A stretch of DNA of 64,000 bases from Chryseobacterium aquifrigidense (GTDB lineage: Bacteria > Bacteroidota > Bacteroidia > Flavobacteriales > Weeksellaceae), in assembly GCF_006716485.1 (NCBI RefSeq), contig NZ_VFPD01000001.1, positions 1,735,096 through 1,799,095 on the forward strand, written 5' to 3'. A model generated the notes under the pieces. The model was not told the DNA's origin, did not search any database, and worked only from the letters and a program-made list of their open reading frames with translations. A program made the position numbers and the translations under genes. Positions 24,379 to 31,764 of this stretch are shown here, piece by piece; the stretch's first letter is position 1, and each line of letters begins with the position of its first letter.

Positions 24379-25740
24379 ATGTTTAATAGTTTACAGGATA
24401 AATTAGACAAGGCATTACACAATATTTCCGGAAGAGGAAAAATTACTGAAATCAATGTTGCGGAAACCGTAAAGGAAATCCGTAGAGCGTTGGTAGATGC
24501 CGACGTTAACTATAAAGTTGCGAAAGATCTTACAAAGAGAGTTCAGGATAAAGCATTAGGAGAAAACGTTCTTACTTCCCTTACTCCGGGACAGTTGATG
24601 ACAAAAATTGTTCATGATGAATTGGTAGATCTGATGGGAGGCTCTCAGGAAGGAATTAATCTTTCAGGAAAACCTACTGTAATTCTTATTGCAGGTCTTC
24701 AGGGATCTGGTAAAACAACTTTCTCGGGAAAGCTTGCTAATTATTTACAGACAAAAAGAAATAAAAAACCTTTATTGGTAGCCTGTGACGTATACCGTCC
24801 TGCAGCAATTGACCAGCTGAAAGTATTGGGAGGACAGATTAATGTTCCTGTTTTTACTGAAGAAGGCTCTACAAACCCTTCTACGATTGCTGAAAACGCC
24901 ATCAATTTTGCAAAATCAAACGGTCATGATGTTGTGATCGTGGATACGGCAGGTCGTTTGGCAATCGATGAGCAGATGATGAACGAGATTAAATCTGTTC
25001 ATTACTTCATTAAACCCAATGAAACACTATTTGTTGTTGACTCAATGACAGGTCAGGATGCCGTGAATACAGCAAAAGCATTCAACGATGCTTTGAACTT
25101 TGACGGAGTTGTTTTAACCAAACTAGATGGTGATACCAGAGGTGGAGCTGCATTAACAATCCGTTCTGTTGTTGAAAAGCCAATTAAATTTATCTCTACA
25201 GGAGAAAAAATGGAAGCTTTAGATCTTTTCTACCCGGAAAGAATGGCAGACAGAATCCTGGGAATGGGAGACGTTGTTTCCTTAGTAGAAAGAGCTCAGG
25301 AGCAGTTCGATGAAGAAGAAGCTAAAAAACTTCATAAAAAAATTGCCAAAAACGAATTTGGTTTTGACGATTTCCTTAAGCAGATCAATCAGATCAAGAA
25401 GATGGGTAATATGAAGGATTTGATGGGAATGATTCCCGGAGTTGGAAAAGCAATCAAAGACGTAGAAATCAGTGATGATGCGTTTAAGCATATTGAAGCC
25501 ATCATTTACTCTATGACTCCTGAAGAAAGAAGAAGACCTTCTATCATCAATACACAGAGAAAAGGCAGAATTGCCAAAGGTGCCGGTAGAAAAATCGAAG
25601 ATGTGAATCAATTGATGAAACAGTTCGATCAGATGGGTAAAATGATGAAGATGATGCAGGGGCCTCAAGGGAAGCAAATGATGCAGATGATGAGCAAAAT
25701 GCCAAATATGCCTGGAATGGGTGGAATGTTTGGAAAATAA
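24379..25740 (+). CDS. ffh: signal recognition particle protein Ffh
   Basis: 453 residues. SRP54 homologue that binds signal sequences and 4.5S RNA for co-translational targeting. N domain about 1-95; GTPase G domain with GLQGSGKTT (106-114), DTAGRLAID (about 195) and TKLDGD (about 254); methionine-rich M domain from about 300, ending in a run of Met, Gly and Lys (QMMQMMSKMPNMPGMGGM). It is transcribed away from the ATP synthase operon and ends in a terminator shared with the facing barrel gene. The 4.5S RNA is not seen in this window. Confidence 0.98.
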   Translation: MFNSLQDKLDKALHNISGRGKITEINVAETVKEIRRALVDADVNYKVAKDLTKRVQDKALGENVLTSLTPGQLMTKIVHDELVDLMGGSQEGINLSGKPTVILIAGLQGSGKTTFSGKLANYLQTKRNKKPLLVACDVYRPAAIDQLKVLGGQINVPVFTEEGSTNPSTIAENAINFAKSNGHDVVIVDTAGRLAIDEQMMNEIKSVHYFIKPNETLFVVDSMTGQDAVNTAKAFNDALNFDGVVLTKLDGDTRGGAALTIRSVVEKPIKFISTGEKMEALDLFYPERMADRILGMGDVVSLVERAQEQFDEEEAKKLHKKIAKNEFGFDDFLKQINQIKKMGNMKDLMGMIPGVGKAIKDVEISDDAFKHIEAIIYSMTPEERRRPSIINTQRKGRIAKGAGRKIEDVNQLMKQFDQMGKMMKMMQGPQGKQMMQMMSKMPNMPGMGGMFGK

Positions 25741-25760
25741 AAAAGGTAAAATTATTCATA

Positions 25761-25789
25761 AAAAACTCTCAGAAATTCTGAGAGTTTTT
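25761..25789. terminator. Bidirectional terminator between ffh and the barrel gene
   Basis: Perfect 14-bp arms AAAAACTCTCAGAA / TTCTGAGAGTTTTT around a single A, T-rich on both sides. Serves convergent ffh and the gene at 25809. Confidence 0.9.
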
Positions 25790-25808
25790 ATTTTATATAG
25801 ATATATGT

Positions 25809-26462
25809 TTATTTAAACTTATACCCTACTCCTAACTGGAAAAAATTCATTTTTAGTTTTTCTCCATCTACAGGATTTTTAATCATATTGGTAAGACCAA
25901 AGCTGTAACGTGCATCCACGAATAATCCTTTGTATAGATTATAATCAGCCCCTAAAAACAAACCAAATTCTGTGGACTTCAGCCCATCATCAAAATAGTT
26001 TTCAAGATATTTTTCACCTTCGCTGATAGCGCCTGGATTCGACTGAGCTCCACTCACTTCAATTTTAGCTTTTGTATTGGTTCTGAAACTTACATACGGA
26101 CCTGCATAAAGTCCCAGTTCAGGAGTTGCATAATACCTTGCAGATACAGGAATAACAATTCTGTTAAAGTGCAGTTTTTCCGTTACGGTAACTCCGGAAG
26201 CTTTTACCACTGCTTTTCCTCCCAGGTTAGCATATTCCACTTCTCCCTGTAACGCAAATTTATTGTTCAGTTTATGCTCAACCAAACCTCCGATATAAAA
26301 ACCGGATTTAGACTCAAGGCTTGCTCCTATTCCGCCAAAATCGACACTGTTAGCATCAGAATTTAATGTTGATAAAGCATACCCCGCTTTTAGTCCGAAT
26401 GTAGTTTGTGCATTCAACCCCGCAAATAAAGCAATGGCAGATGCTAATAAGATTTTTTTCAT
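25809..26462 (-). CDS. outer-membrane beta-barrel protein (PorT-like), 217 aa
   Basis: Signal peptide MKKILLASAIALFAGLNAQ, then alternating polar/hydrophobic strands typical of an eight-stranded OMP barrel: FGLKAGYALSTLN, KSGFYIGGLVEHKLNNKFALQGEVEYANLG, VIPVSARYYATPELGLYAGPYVSF, FGLFLGADYNLYKGLFVDARYSFGLTNM and the closing FQLGVGYKFK. This is the PorT/OMP_b-brl_2 pattern common in Bacteroidetes. Function unknown. Its closest relative here is the gene at 28999-29661, which shares YKGLFVDARY/NGLFFDARYSLG and the PVSA(R/K)Y motif. Confidence 0.87.
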   Translation of the reverse strand: MKKILLASAIALFAGLNAQTTFGLKAGYALSTLNSDANSVDFGGIGASLESKSGFYIGGLVEHKLNNKFALQGEVEYANLGGKAVVKASGVTVTEKLHFNRIVIPVSARYYATPELGLYAGPYVSFRTNTKAKIEVSGAQSNPGAISEGEKYLENYFDDGLKSTEFGLFLGADYNLYKGLFVDARYSFGLTNMIKNPVDGEKLKMNFFQLGVGYKFK

Positions 26463-26490
26463 GATTATTAAATAGTTTTATAGTAAAGAA

Positions 26491-26514
26491 GCCCTAAGAT
26501 AGCTATCTCAGGGC
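26491..26514 (-). terminator. Hairpin after the 26528 barrel gene
   Basis: GCCCTAAGATAG / CTATCTCAGGGC, one mismatch, followed by TTCTTT on the minus strand. It closely resembles the hairpin at 27219-27246, as if copied with the gene. Confidence 0.65.
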
Positions 26515-26527
26515 AAATATATCTATT

Positions 26528-27190
26528 TTATTTTGCAAATACATATTTAACTCCAAAAGTCACGGAAGTTAAACTGATACCAAATTTGTAATCATCAGCT
26601 CTTTTTGCCCCGTCAATGTCTCTTTTGTAAGTATTGTATCCGAATTCCCCAATTGTAGCTTCAATAGACCAGTTTTTAGTCACGAAATAATCCAGCCCCG
26701 GTTTGATATTCACTCCGATATTGGTATAGTTATTTTCTCTGTTCAATGCAGCTGTAAGCAAAGGATCCGCATCGTTAATATTACTGTTTGCTTTCATTTT
26801 TTCCTTGCCGAACTCCAATGGAACCTGTAACTGTCCGAAGATATATAATTTATCAGATAAAGTCCAGTATTTTCTCACGAATGGAGCTACCACAAAGGCA
26901 TTATCTGTATATTTAACTTCAAATACATTACTGATGGCAGGATTGCCCAATCTGTATTTTGTGACAGCACTTTTATAACCTAAACCAAGTCCCACGGCCA
27001 GGTTATTAGTAACGAAATACCCTGCTGTAGGAAGGATTCTGATCACATCATCCTTTCTGTTAGTGTTGAATTCGTCCTTTTCACTGTGATAATATCCTAC
27101 CTGACCGGAAAGATAAGAAGTTCCTTTTGCAATCTGTGCATTTGATAAACCGAAAAGTGCAACAGCACCCATCAATACGATTTTTTTCAT
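26528..27190 (-). CDS. outer-membrane beta-barrel protein, 220 aa, tandem paralogue
   Basis: Signal peptide MKKIVLMGAVALFGLSNAQ followed by IAKGTSYLSGQVGYYHSE, then barrel strands including VLPTAG-like ILPTAGYFVTNNLAVGLGLGY, FVVAPFVRKYWTLSDKLYIFGQLQVPLEFGK, IKPGLDYFVTKNWSIEATIGEFGYNTYK and SVTFGVKYVFAK. The same landmarks in the same order occur in the gene just upstream (27266-27910). The extracellular-loop regions differ most. This OMP_b-brl type is known from flavobacteria, but no function or ligand can be read. Confidence 0.88.
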   Translation of the reverse strand: MKKIVLMGAVALFGLSNAQIAKGTSYLSGQVGYYHSEKDEFNTNRKDDVIRILPTAGYFVTNNLAVGLGLGYKSAVTKYRLGNPAISNVFEVKYTDNAFVVAPFVRKYWTLSDKLYIFGQLQVPLEFGKEKMKANSNINDADPLLTAALNRENNYTNIGVNIKPGLDYFVTKNWSIEATIGEFGYNTYKRDIDGAKRADDYKFGISLTSVTFGVKYVFAK

Positions 27191-27218
27191 GATTATTATA
27201 TTAGTTTTGTATAGAAAA

Positions 27219-27246
27219 AAAGCCCTAAGATTTTCTCAGGGCTTTC
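27219..27246 (-). terminator. Hairpin after the 27266 barrel gene
   Basis: AAGCCCTAAGA / TCTCAGGGCTT stem (one mismatch) with a 3-base loop, followed by TTTTTCTAT on the minus strand. Confidence 0.75.
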
Positions 27247-27265
27247 TTGCTATATGCTTTGTTTA

Positions 27266-27910
27266 TTATTTTGCAAATACATATTTAACTCCGAAAGTTA
27301 CAGAAGATAAATTCAATCCGAAGTTGTAGTTGTTTGTAGCATCACCATCTTTTGGCTTGTAGTTGCTATAACCGAACTCACCGATAGTAGCTTCGATAGA
27401 CCAGTTCTTGTTTAAGAAATAATCTAAACCTGGCTTAACAGTTACACCAATTTTAGTGTATTTAGCTTCAGTAGAAGTAGAAGTATAAACTGTAGAGTTT
27501 CCTACTGTAGTTTGTGAGTTAGTTTCAGTTTCAGTTTTTCCGAACTGCATTGGAACTGCCAATTGTCCGAAGAAATATAATTTGTCAGATAAAGTCCAGT
27601 ATTTTCTTACGAATGGAGCAACAACAAAAGCTGGCTGCTTAGTAATGCTTTCTCCTACTGTGTTACCAAGAGTAGTAGTTAGGGTGTTTTTTTCAGTTTG
27701 GTAACCAACTCCTAATCCGATTGCTAAGTTAGTGTTTACGAAATATCCAACTGTAGGTAATACGTTGAAGTTTTCTTTTTTATCGTTACCGTTGTTAGAT
27801 TCTACTTGAGAATAACCAACAGATCCTGATAAATATGTAGTTCCTTTAGCAATCTGAGCGTTTGATAAACCGAAAAGTGCAACAGCACCCGCTAATAATA
27901 TTTTTTTCAT
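27266..27910 (-). CDS. outer-membrane beta-barrel protein, 214 aa, tandem paralogue
   Basis: Signal peptide MKKILLAGAVALFGLSNAQ and barrel strands parallel to the gene at 26528-27190: IAKGTTYLSGSVGYSQVE, VLPTVGYFVNTNLAIGLGVGY, FVVAPFVRKYWTLSDKLYFFGQLAVPMQFGK, VKPGLDYFLNKNWSIEATIGEFGYSNYK, SSVTFGVKYVFAK. The segment between the middle strands is a Thr/Ser/Asn-rich loop (TETETNSQTTVGNSTVYTSTSTEAK), a likely surface loop unlike that of its paralogue. A TAAATTTG promoter box lies 29 bases upstream. Function unknown. Confidence 0.88.
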   Translation of the reverse strand: MKKILLAGAVALFGLSNAQIAKGTTYLSGSVGYSQVESNNGNDKKENFNVLPTVGYFVNTNLAIGLGVGYQTEKNTLTTTLGNTVGESITKQPAFVVAPFVRKYWTLSDKLYFFGQLAVPMQFGKTETETNSQTTVGNSTVYTSTSTEAKYTKIGVTVKPGLDYFLNKNWSIEATIGEFGYSNYKPKDGDATNNYNFGLNLSSVTFGVKYVFAK

Positions 27911-28325
27911 TTTAAAAAATTTTAATACTTTCTGAGGGCAAATTTACAGTGGTCCCCACTAATATTAAAATTTGTTAATGTGATTAATATCATTGTTAAA
28001 ATTTAATGTTTTATAAAAATAAATCCTAGTTAAGAGATGTTATTAAGTTTTTCACAATTTTATGAATAAAAAAATCACTTTTTTTCAACAAGAGCTGAAT
28101 ATATTTGTTTTTTTTAATTTTGCTTTTTTTTCTAAAACCCCATGAACTCTGGAAAAATGCTAAAATTAATTAACCTAAACTGTTAATTTCAAAGTTATTA
28201 ACTCTTAAAATTTAAACAAATGTTTATTATTTAAGATTCTTTTTACTTTCTTAACCGTTATAGATCCACTCTACTAAAAATTTAAGATCAGGAATCCGTA
28301 CAGCCTTTATATAAGTAATCAAAAA
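27911..28325. other. Intergenic region, no gene seen
   Basis: About 415 very AT-rich bases between two barrel genes. Apart from the promoter box at 27939-27946 and a small AGTGG/CCACT inverted repeat next to it, I see no reading frame, tRNA-like fold or clear repeat. The upstream half of the gap could hold a small RNA, but nothing supports it. Confidence 0.6.
27939..27946 (-). promoter_or_regulatory. -7 box of the 27266 barrel gene
   Basis: Minus strand TAAATTTG, fits TAnnTTTG; a short AGTGGTCCCCACT inverted repeat is 1-2 bases upstream. Confidence 0.5.
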
Positions 28326-28348
28326 AACTCCGGCCTTCGGCCGGAGTT
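28326..28348 (-). terminator. Strong terminator after the 28369 barrel gene
   Basis: Perfect 10-bp GC-rich stem AACTCCGGCC / GGCCGGAGTT with a 3-base loop, then TTTTTGATT on the minus strand. Confidence 0.9.
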
Positions 28349-28368
28349 CTCATATGCAATTGCTTTTG

Positions 28369-28866
28369 TTATTTCAAGAAGAAATTAAATCCTAAGTTTA
28401 CAGCTCCTACGTTCCAATTATGTTTGTACCAACCATAATCACGTCTGTTACTGATAGACTGATATCCGATATACAACTCTCCTTTGGACATCTGGTATCC
28501 AAATTTAGGCTGTGCATAGAAACCGCCATCTACCCCATCCTTTGTAGAAATACCATATCCAAGGTCTAATCCTACAAAAACAGGAGCTCCTTTAAATTTA
28601 TATTTCCCGGAAACAGCTACAGGAACAAATCCGAAATCGTCAAAGTGATCTTTTCCGAAGAAATGAGAATATCCTGTGGTTACCCCAAGGTCGAAACCTT
28701 TGGCAATATTCCACATATAAGCTGCATCCACTCCTAATGTAAACGAAGATACATCACTTGCATCAGATACAGGAACACCAATATGTCCACCGATTTTAAA
28801 ACCTTCCTGCGCTTGAGCAGCACCTCCTAAAAGTGCAAAAGCACCTAGTAATAATAGTTTTTTCAT
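28369..28866 (-). CDS. outer-membrane beta-barrel protein, 165 aa
   Basis: Signal peptide MKKLLLLGAFALLGGAAQAQ, then a compact barrel of about eight strands: FKIGGHIGVPVSDAS, FTLGVDAAYMWNIAKGFDLGVTTGYSHFFG, FVPVAVSGKYKFKGAPVFVGLDLGYGIS, GGFYAQPKFGYQMSKGELYIGYQSIS and the closing WNVGAVNLGFNFFLK with a C-terminal aromatic strand. It is shorter than its four neighbours and does not share their landmark motifs, so it belongs to a different barrel subfamily. Function unknown. Confidence 0.86.
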   Translation of the reverse strand: MKKLLLLGAFALLGGAAQAQEGFKIGGHIGVPVSDASDVSSFTLGVDAAYMWNIAKGFDLGVTTGYSHFFGKDHFDDFGFVPVAVSGKYKFKGAPVFVGLDLGYGISTKDGVDGGFYAQPKFGYQMSKGELYIGYQSISNRRDYGWYKHNWNVGAVNLGFNFFLK

Positions 28867-28892
28867 TTTTTTAGTAGCTTTGAATTACCTTG

Positions 28893-28900
28893 CAAAAGTA
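28893..28900 (-). promoter_or_regulatory. -7 box of the 28369 barrel gene
   Basis: Minus strand TACTTTTG, 26 bases upstream of the ATG; fits TAnnTTTG. Confidence 0.5.
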
Positions 28901-28998
28901 CTAATTATTTTTATTATTAGAATAAATCATACTATAACGGGAAAAGCAGGACAAATTTTGTCCTGCATTATATTATTTGATATTAAAAAATTTAAGAA

Positions 28999-29661
28999 TT
29001 AGTTTCCTCCGAATTTGAAACCTACACCCACCTGGGCAAAACTGTTCTTTACAGTACCTCCGCTATTGTCGTTAGATAGGTTTGATACCCCTAAGCTGTA
29101 TCTTGCATCAAAGAAAAGTCCGTTTTCCAACATATATTCAACGCCTAAGAACGGAGCAAGGTTTAATGATTTGATATCTTTTTTAATATCTACATCACCG
29201 CCTTCACCTTCCACTTCCACATCAAGGAAGTCTGAACCAATTACAGACTTTTGTTTAGCCGTAAGAATGATTCCCACGTTTAGACCGGCTGCTACTGAGA
29301 AACCTTCTGTAATGAAGTATTTTGCAGAAACCGGAACCAAAAGAGTTCCAAAAGTCACTTTTGTTGATTCACCAAAATACATCCCTCCGGCATTTACTCC
29401 ATCTATTTTTTCTTTAGCTCCCAGTGGTGAATATAAAACTTCCCCCTGAACAGCAAAGTTATCATTGAATTTGTACTCAGCCATCCCACCGATATAGAAG
29501 GTGTATTTCGGAGACATTTTTCTCCCCTCAAGATCATCCTGCTTATCGTCCAGTTTAATCGTAGACATTGCGAAACCGGCTTTTGGACCAAATCGAAATT
29601 CTTGTGCGTTGGCACAAATTCCCATAGCAGCGACCGCTGCAACAAGTAAAAGTTTTTTCAT
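28999..29661 (-). CDS. outer-membrane beta-barrel protein (PorT-like), 220 aa
   Basis: Signal peptide MKKLLLVAAVAAMGICANAQ and PorT-type barrel strands: FRFGPKAGFAMSTIKL, KYTFYIGGMAEYKFNDNFAVQGEVLYSPLG, TLLVPVSAKYFITEGFSVAAGLNVGIILTAK, LNLAPFLGVEYMLENGLFFDARYSLGVSNL and a terminal FAQVGVGFKFGGN. It is paralogous to 25809-26462, with the same order of strands. An acidic loop (DVEVEGEGGDVDIKKD) near residue 150 is distinctive. It has the best-matched promoter of the cluster (29692-29722). Confidence 0.87.
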   Translation of the reverse strand: MKKLLLVAAVAAMGICANAQEFRFGPKAGFAMSTIKLDDKQDDLEGRKMSPKYTFYIGGMAEYKFNDNFAVQGEVLYSPLGAKEKIDGVNAGGMYFGESTKVTFGTLLVPVSAKYFITEGFSVAAGLNVGIILTAKQKSVIGSDFLDVEVEGEGGDVDIKKDIKSLNLAPFLGVEYMLENGLFFDARYSLGVSNLSNDNSGGTVKNSFAQVGVGFKFGGN

Positions 29662-29691
29662 GTTTAATTAGTTTTTACATTATAAGGTCTG

Positions 29692-29722
29692 CAAAACTAA
29701 TTATTTTTTTCAAATTAACAAA
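29692..29722 (-). promoter_or_regulatory. Consensus flavobacterial promoter of the 28999 barrel gene
   Basis: Minus strand TTTG (29722-29719), exactly 19 bases, then TAGTTTTG (29699-29692): full agreement with TTTG-N19-TAnnTTTG. Confidence 0.75.
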
Positions 29723-29780
29723 TTTTAACTAACCAATTTAAGGTTAATAAAAGGTTAACGGAAACTTTTACTCATATCCA

Positions 29781-30740
29781 CTAGTCGTTTCTTAGTCTTT
29801 TCTCTTCATCGTTATAAGCCAGAATAATCTTTCTTACCACCGGATGTCTTACCACGTCTTCTTCCGTAAGATGTACAAATCCGATCTCTTTTACTCCATT
29901 TAAAATTCTCATGGCCTCTTTCAGCCCGGACTGCTGGTTTTTAGGAAGATCAATCTGACTAGGATCACCTGTGATAATGAACTTGGCATTCATCCCCATT
30001 CTGGTAAGGAACATTTTCATCTGCGCATGAGTGGTATTCTGCGCTTCATCTAGAATCACAAAAGCATCATCCAGCGTACGTCCTCTCATGAAAGCCAATG
30101 GAGCTACTTCAATGACTTTCTTTTCCATGAAGCCTTCCAGTTTCTCATGCGGAATCATATCACGAAGCGCATCATATAAAGGCTGTAAATACGGATCAAG
30201 CTTTTCTTTAAGATCCCCAGGAAGAAATCCCAGACTTTCTCCCGCTTCTACAGCTGGTCTTGTCAGGATAATTCTTTTTACTTCTTTATCTCTCAAAGCT
30301 CTTGCTGCCAATGCTACACTGGTATATGTTTTTCCGGTACCTGCAGGACCAATGGCAAAAACCATGTCCTTTTTGTCCGTTTCTTTTACCAGCTTTTTAA
30401 GATTGGTCGTCTTAGCTTTAATTACTTTTCCGTTTACTCCTTTTACAATGATATCCTGGTCAAATATCAGTTGTTTCTCATTTTCATCTTTAATATTCAA
30501 TATATTTTCAACATCTTTCAGCCCTATTGAATTGTTTTTGGAGATAAAACTGACAATATCATCCAGTTTTTGTTTCAGTATGTCTAAAGCTTCCTGATTT
30601 CCCATGGCAAAGATGAAATGATCTCGTCCTGTAATTTTAATGGTTGGAAAGCTTGATTTTATTAAGTTGAAATATTGGTTATTAACTCCATAGAAGATTT
30701 TCGCATCGATATCTTCCAAATCATATGTTAATTCAAACAT
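29781..30740 (-). CDS. phoH: PhoH family ATPase
   Basis: 319 residues. An N-terminal KH/RNA-binding-like region (about 1-95) precedes the P-loop ATPase: GPAGTGKT at 131-138, then RPAVEAGESLGFLPGDLKEKLDPYLQPLYDAL (about 160-190), Walker B-type FVILDEAQNTT (about 228) and the arginine-bearing TRMG...FIITGDPSQIDLP (about 245-266). PhoH proteins are NTPases linked to phosphate limitation and RNA metabolism, and often lie near ybeY; no ybeY is seen here. Cytosolic. Confidence 0.95.
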   Translation of the reverse strand: MFELTYDLEDIDAKIFYGVNNQYFNLIKSSFPTIKITGRDHFIFAMGNQEALDILKQKLDDIVSFISKNNSIGLKDVENILNIKDENEKQLIFDQDIIVKGVNGKVIKAKTTNLKKLVKETDKKDMVFAIGPAGTGKTYTSVALAARALRDKEVKRIILTRPAVEAGESLGFLPGDLKEKLDPYLQPLYDALRDMIPHEKLEGFMEKKVIEVAPLAFMRGRTLDDAFVILDEAQNTTHAQMKMFLTRMGMNAKFIITGDPSQIDLPKNQQSGLKEAMRILNGVKEIGFVHLTEEDVVRHPVVRKIILAYNDEEKRLRND

Positions 30741-30837
30741 GCAGTATTTTTATTTTTAGATTTTAAAATTAAAGCTTTTTTTCAAATTTATATCAAATTC
30801 TTTTCAACAATCTTTCGGGCTTTCTTTTTATTTTAAA

Positions 30838-30845
30838 TAACTTTG
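30838..30845 (+). promoter_or_regulatory. -7 box of the SAM-hydrolase-like gene
   Basis: TAACTTTG fits TAnnTTTG, 28 bases before the ATG at 30874. Confidence 0.5.
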
Positions 30846-30873
30846 CAATACTACACTATTCTATAAATTGCTC

Positions 30874-31701
30874 ATGTCAATTATTACCCTTACTTCGGAT
30901 TTCGGAAATTTAGATTACAGAGTTGCCGCTGTGAAAGGCAAAATTCTGTCTCTAAACCCTGAGGTTAATATTATTGATATCACCCACGAAATCCAGGCAT
31001 TCAACCTTATACAAACTTCGTATATTGTAAGAAATGCTTATAAATATTTTCCTAAAGGAAGCATTCACATTCTTTCTGTAGACAGTTTTTACAGCAAATC
31101 AAGAAAGAATATCCTCTATAAAGCAGACGGATCATACTTCCTGGCGGCAGACAATGGCCTTTTAAGCCTCATATTTTTTGATATAAAACCGGAAGCCATC
31201 TACGAGCTTACGCTGAATAACCGTTTTGATGATGTTATCAACTTCACATCTACGGACATTTTTGTTCCTGCAGCAGTGCATCTCGCCAATGGCGGACTTC
31301 CTGAAGTCATAGGAAGAAAAATAAGCACAGCAAAACAGCTGATGTTCCCACGGGCGGTTTATAATGAATCGGAAGGGATGATTATTGGTGAAGTTACTTA
31401 CATTGATAATTTCGGAAATATAATATCAAATATCAATAAAGATTTTTTTGAAAACATCAGTAAAGGCTACAGCAGTTTTACTATAAAATTCAGAAATTTA
31501 AGCCTTTCAAGAATATTTTCAAGCCACACAGAAGTGGTTTCAGACTGGAAACGGGAGACCGAATTCCACGGACAGTCTGCAGCTATCTTCAATGATAGTC
31601 AGTTATTGGAGCTTACCATCTACAAAGGAAGTAAGAAAAACGGCGCTAAAAGCCTGTTTGGACTGAATGTAGGTGAAAATATCTATATTGAATTTAGCTA
31701 A
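30874..31701 (+). CDS. SAM hydroxide adenosyltransferase (DUF62) family protein, diverged
   Basis: 275 residues from the ATG at 30874; a TTG six bases earlier is not needed. The start ITLTSDFGNLDYRVAAVKGKI and THEIQAFN match the DUF62 / SAM hydrolase-fluorinase fold. In canonical members water attacks SAM using an Asp-Arg-His triad set in DPGVG..R and FHGRD motifs. Here Asp70 and Arg77 sit in SVDSFYSKSRKN without PGVG, and the His motif reads NFTSTDIF (Thr125-Asp128), so the His is not conserved. Later blocks GEVTYIDNFGNIISNI are normal. Flavobacterial homologues are, as I recall, similarly diverged, so activity is uncertain. Confidence 0.82.
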   Translation: MSIITLTSDFGNLDYRVAAVKGKILSLNPEVNIIDITHEIQAFNLIQTSYIVRNAYKYFPKGSIHILSVDSFYSKSRKNILYKADGSYFLAADNGLLSLIFFDIKPEAIYELTLNNRFDDVINFTSTDIFVPAAVHLANGGLPEVIGRKISTAKQLMFPRAVYNESEGMIIGEVTYIDNFGNIISNINKDFFENISKGYSSFTIKFRNLSLSRIFSSHTEVVSDWKRETEFHGQSAAIFNDSQLLELTIYKGSKKNGAKSLFGLNVGENIYIEFS

Positions 31702-31736
31702 GATTATATATTTCTTAAAAAAACCGATTTTTTTTA

Positions 31737-31744
31737 TATATTTG
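31737..31744 (+). promoter_or_regulatory. -7 box of the E2 gene
   Basis: TATATTTG, 20 bases before the ATG at 31765; fits TAnnTTTG. Confidence 0.55.
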
Positions 31745-31764
31745 TCAAAATCTAAAAATCAAAA

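Noticed and set aside
27911..28368. Possible small RNA in the longest gap
   Set aside because: No compact fold, no paired promoter and terminator defining a transcript; the terminator present belongs to the barrel gene.
30031..30597. 188-residue open frame on the plus strand opposite phoH
   Set aside because: It lies wholly antisense to the well-supported phoH gene, is Ser/Phe-rich as expected from the reverse of coding DNA, and shows no domain.
30868..30873. TTG start two codons upstream in the SAM hydrolase-like gene
   Set aside because: The ATG at 30874 gives the family-typical N-terminus MSIITLTSDFG; the extension adds nothing.
30874..31701. Calling the DUF62 protein a fluorinase or chlorinase
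   Set aside because: Those halogenases are rare actinobacterial branches; the residues needed for halide use are not visible, and canonical motifs are degenerate here.
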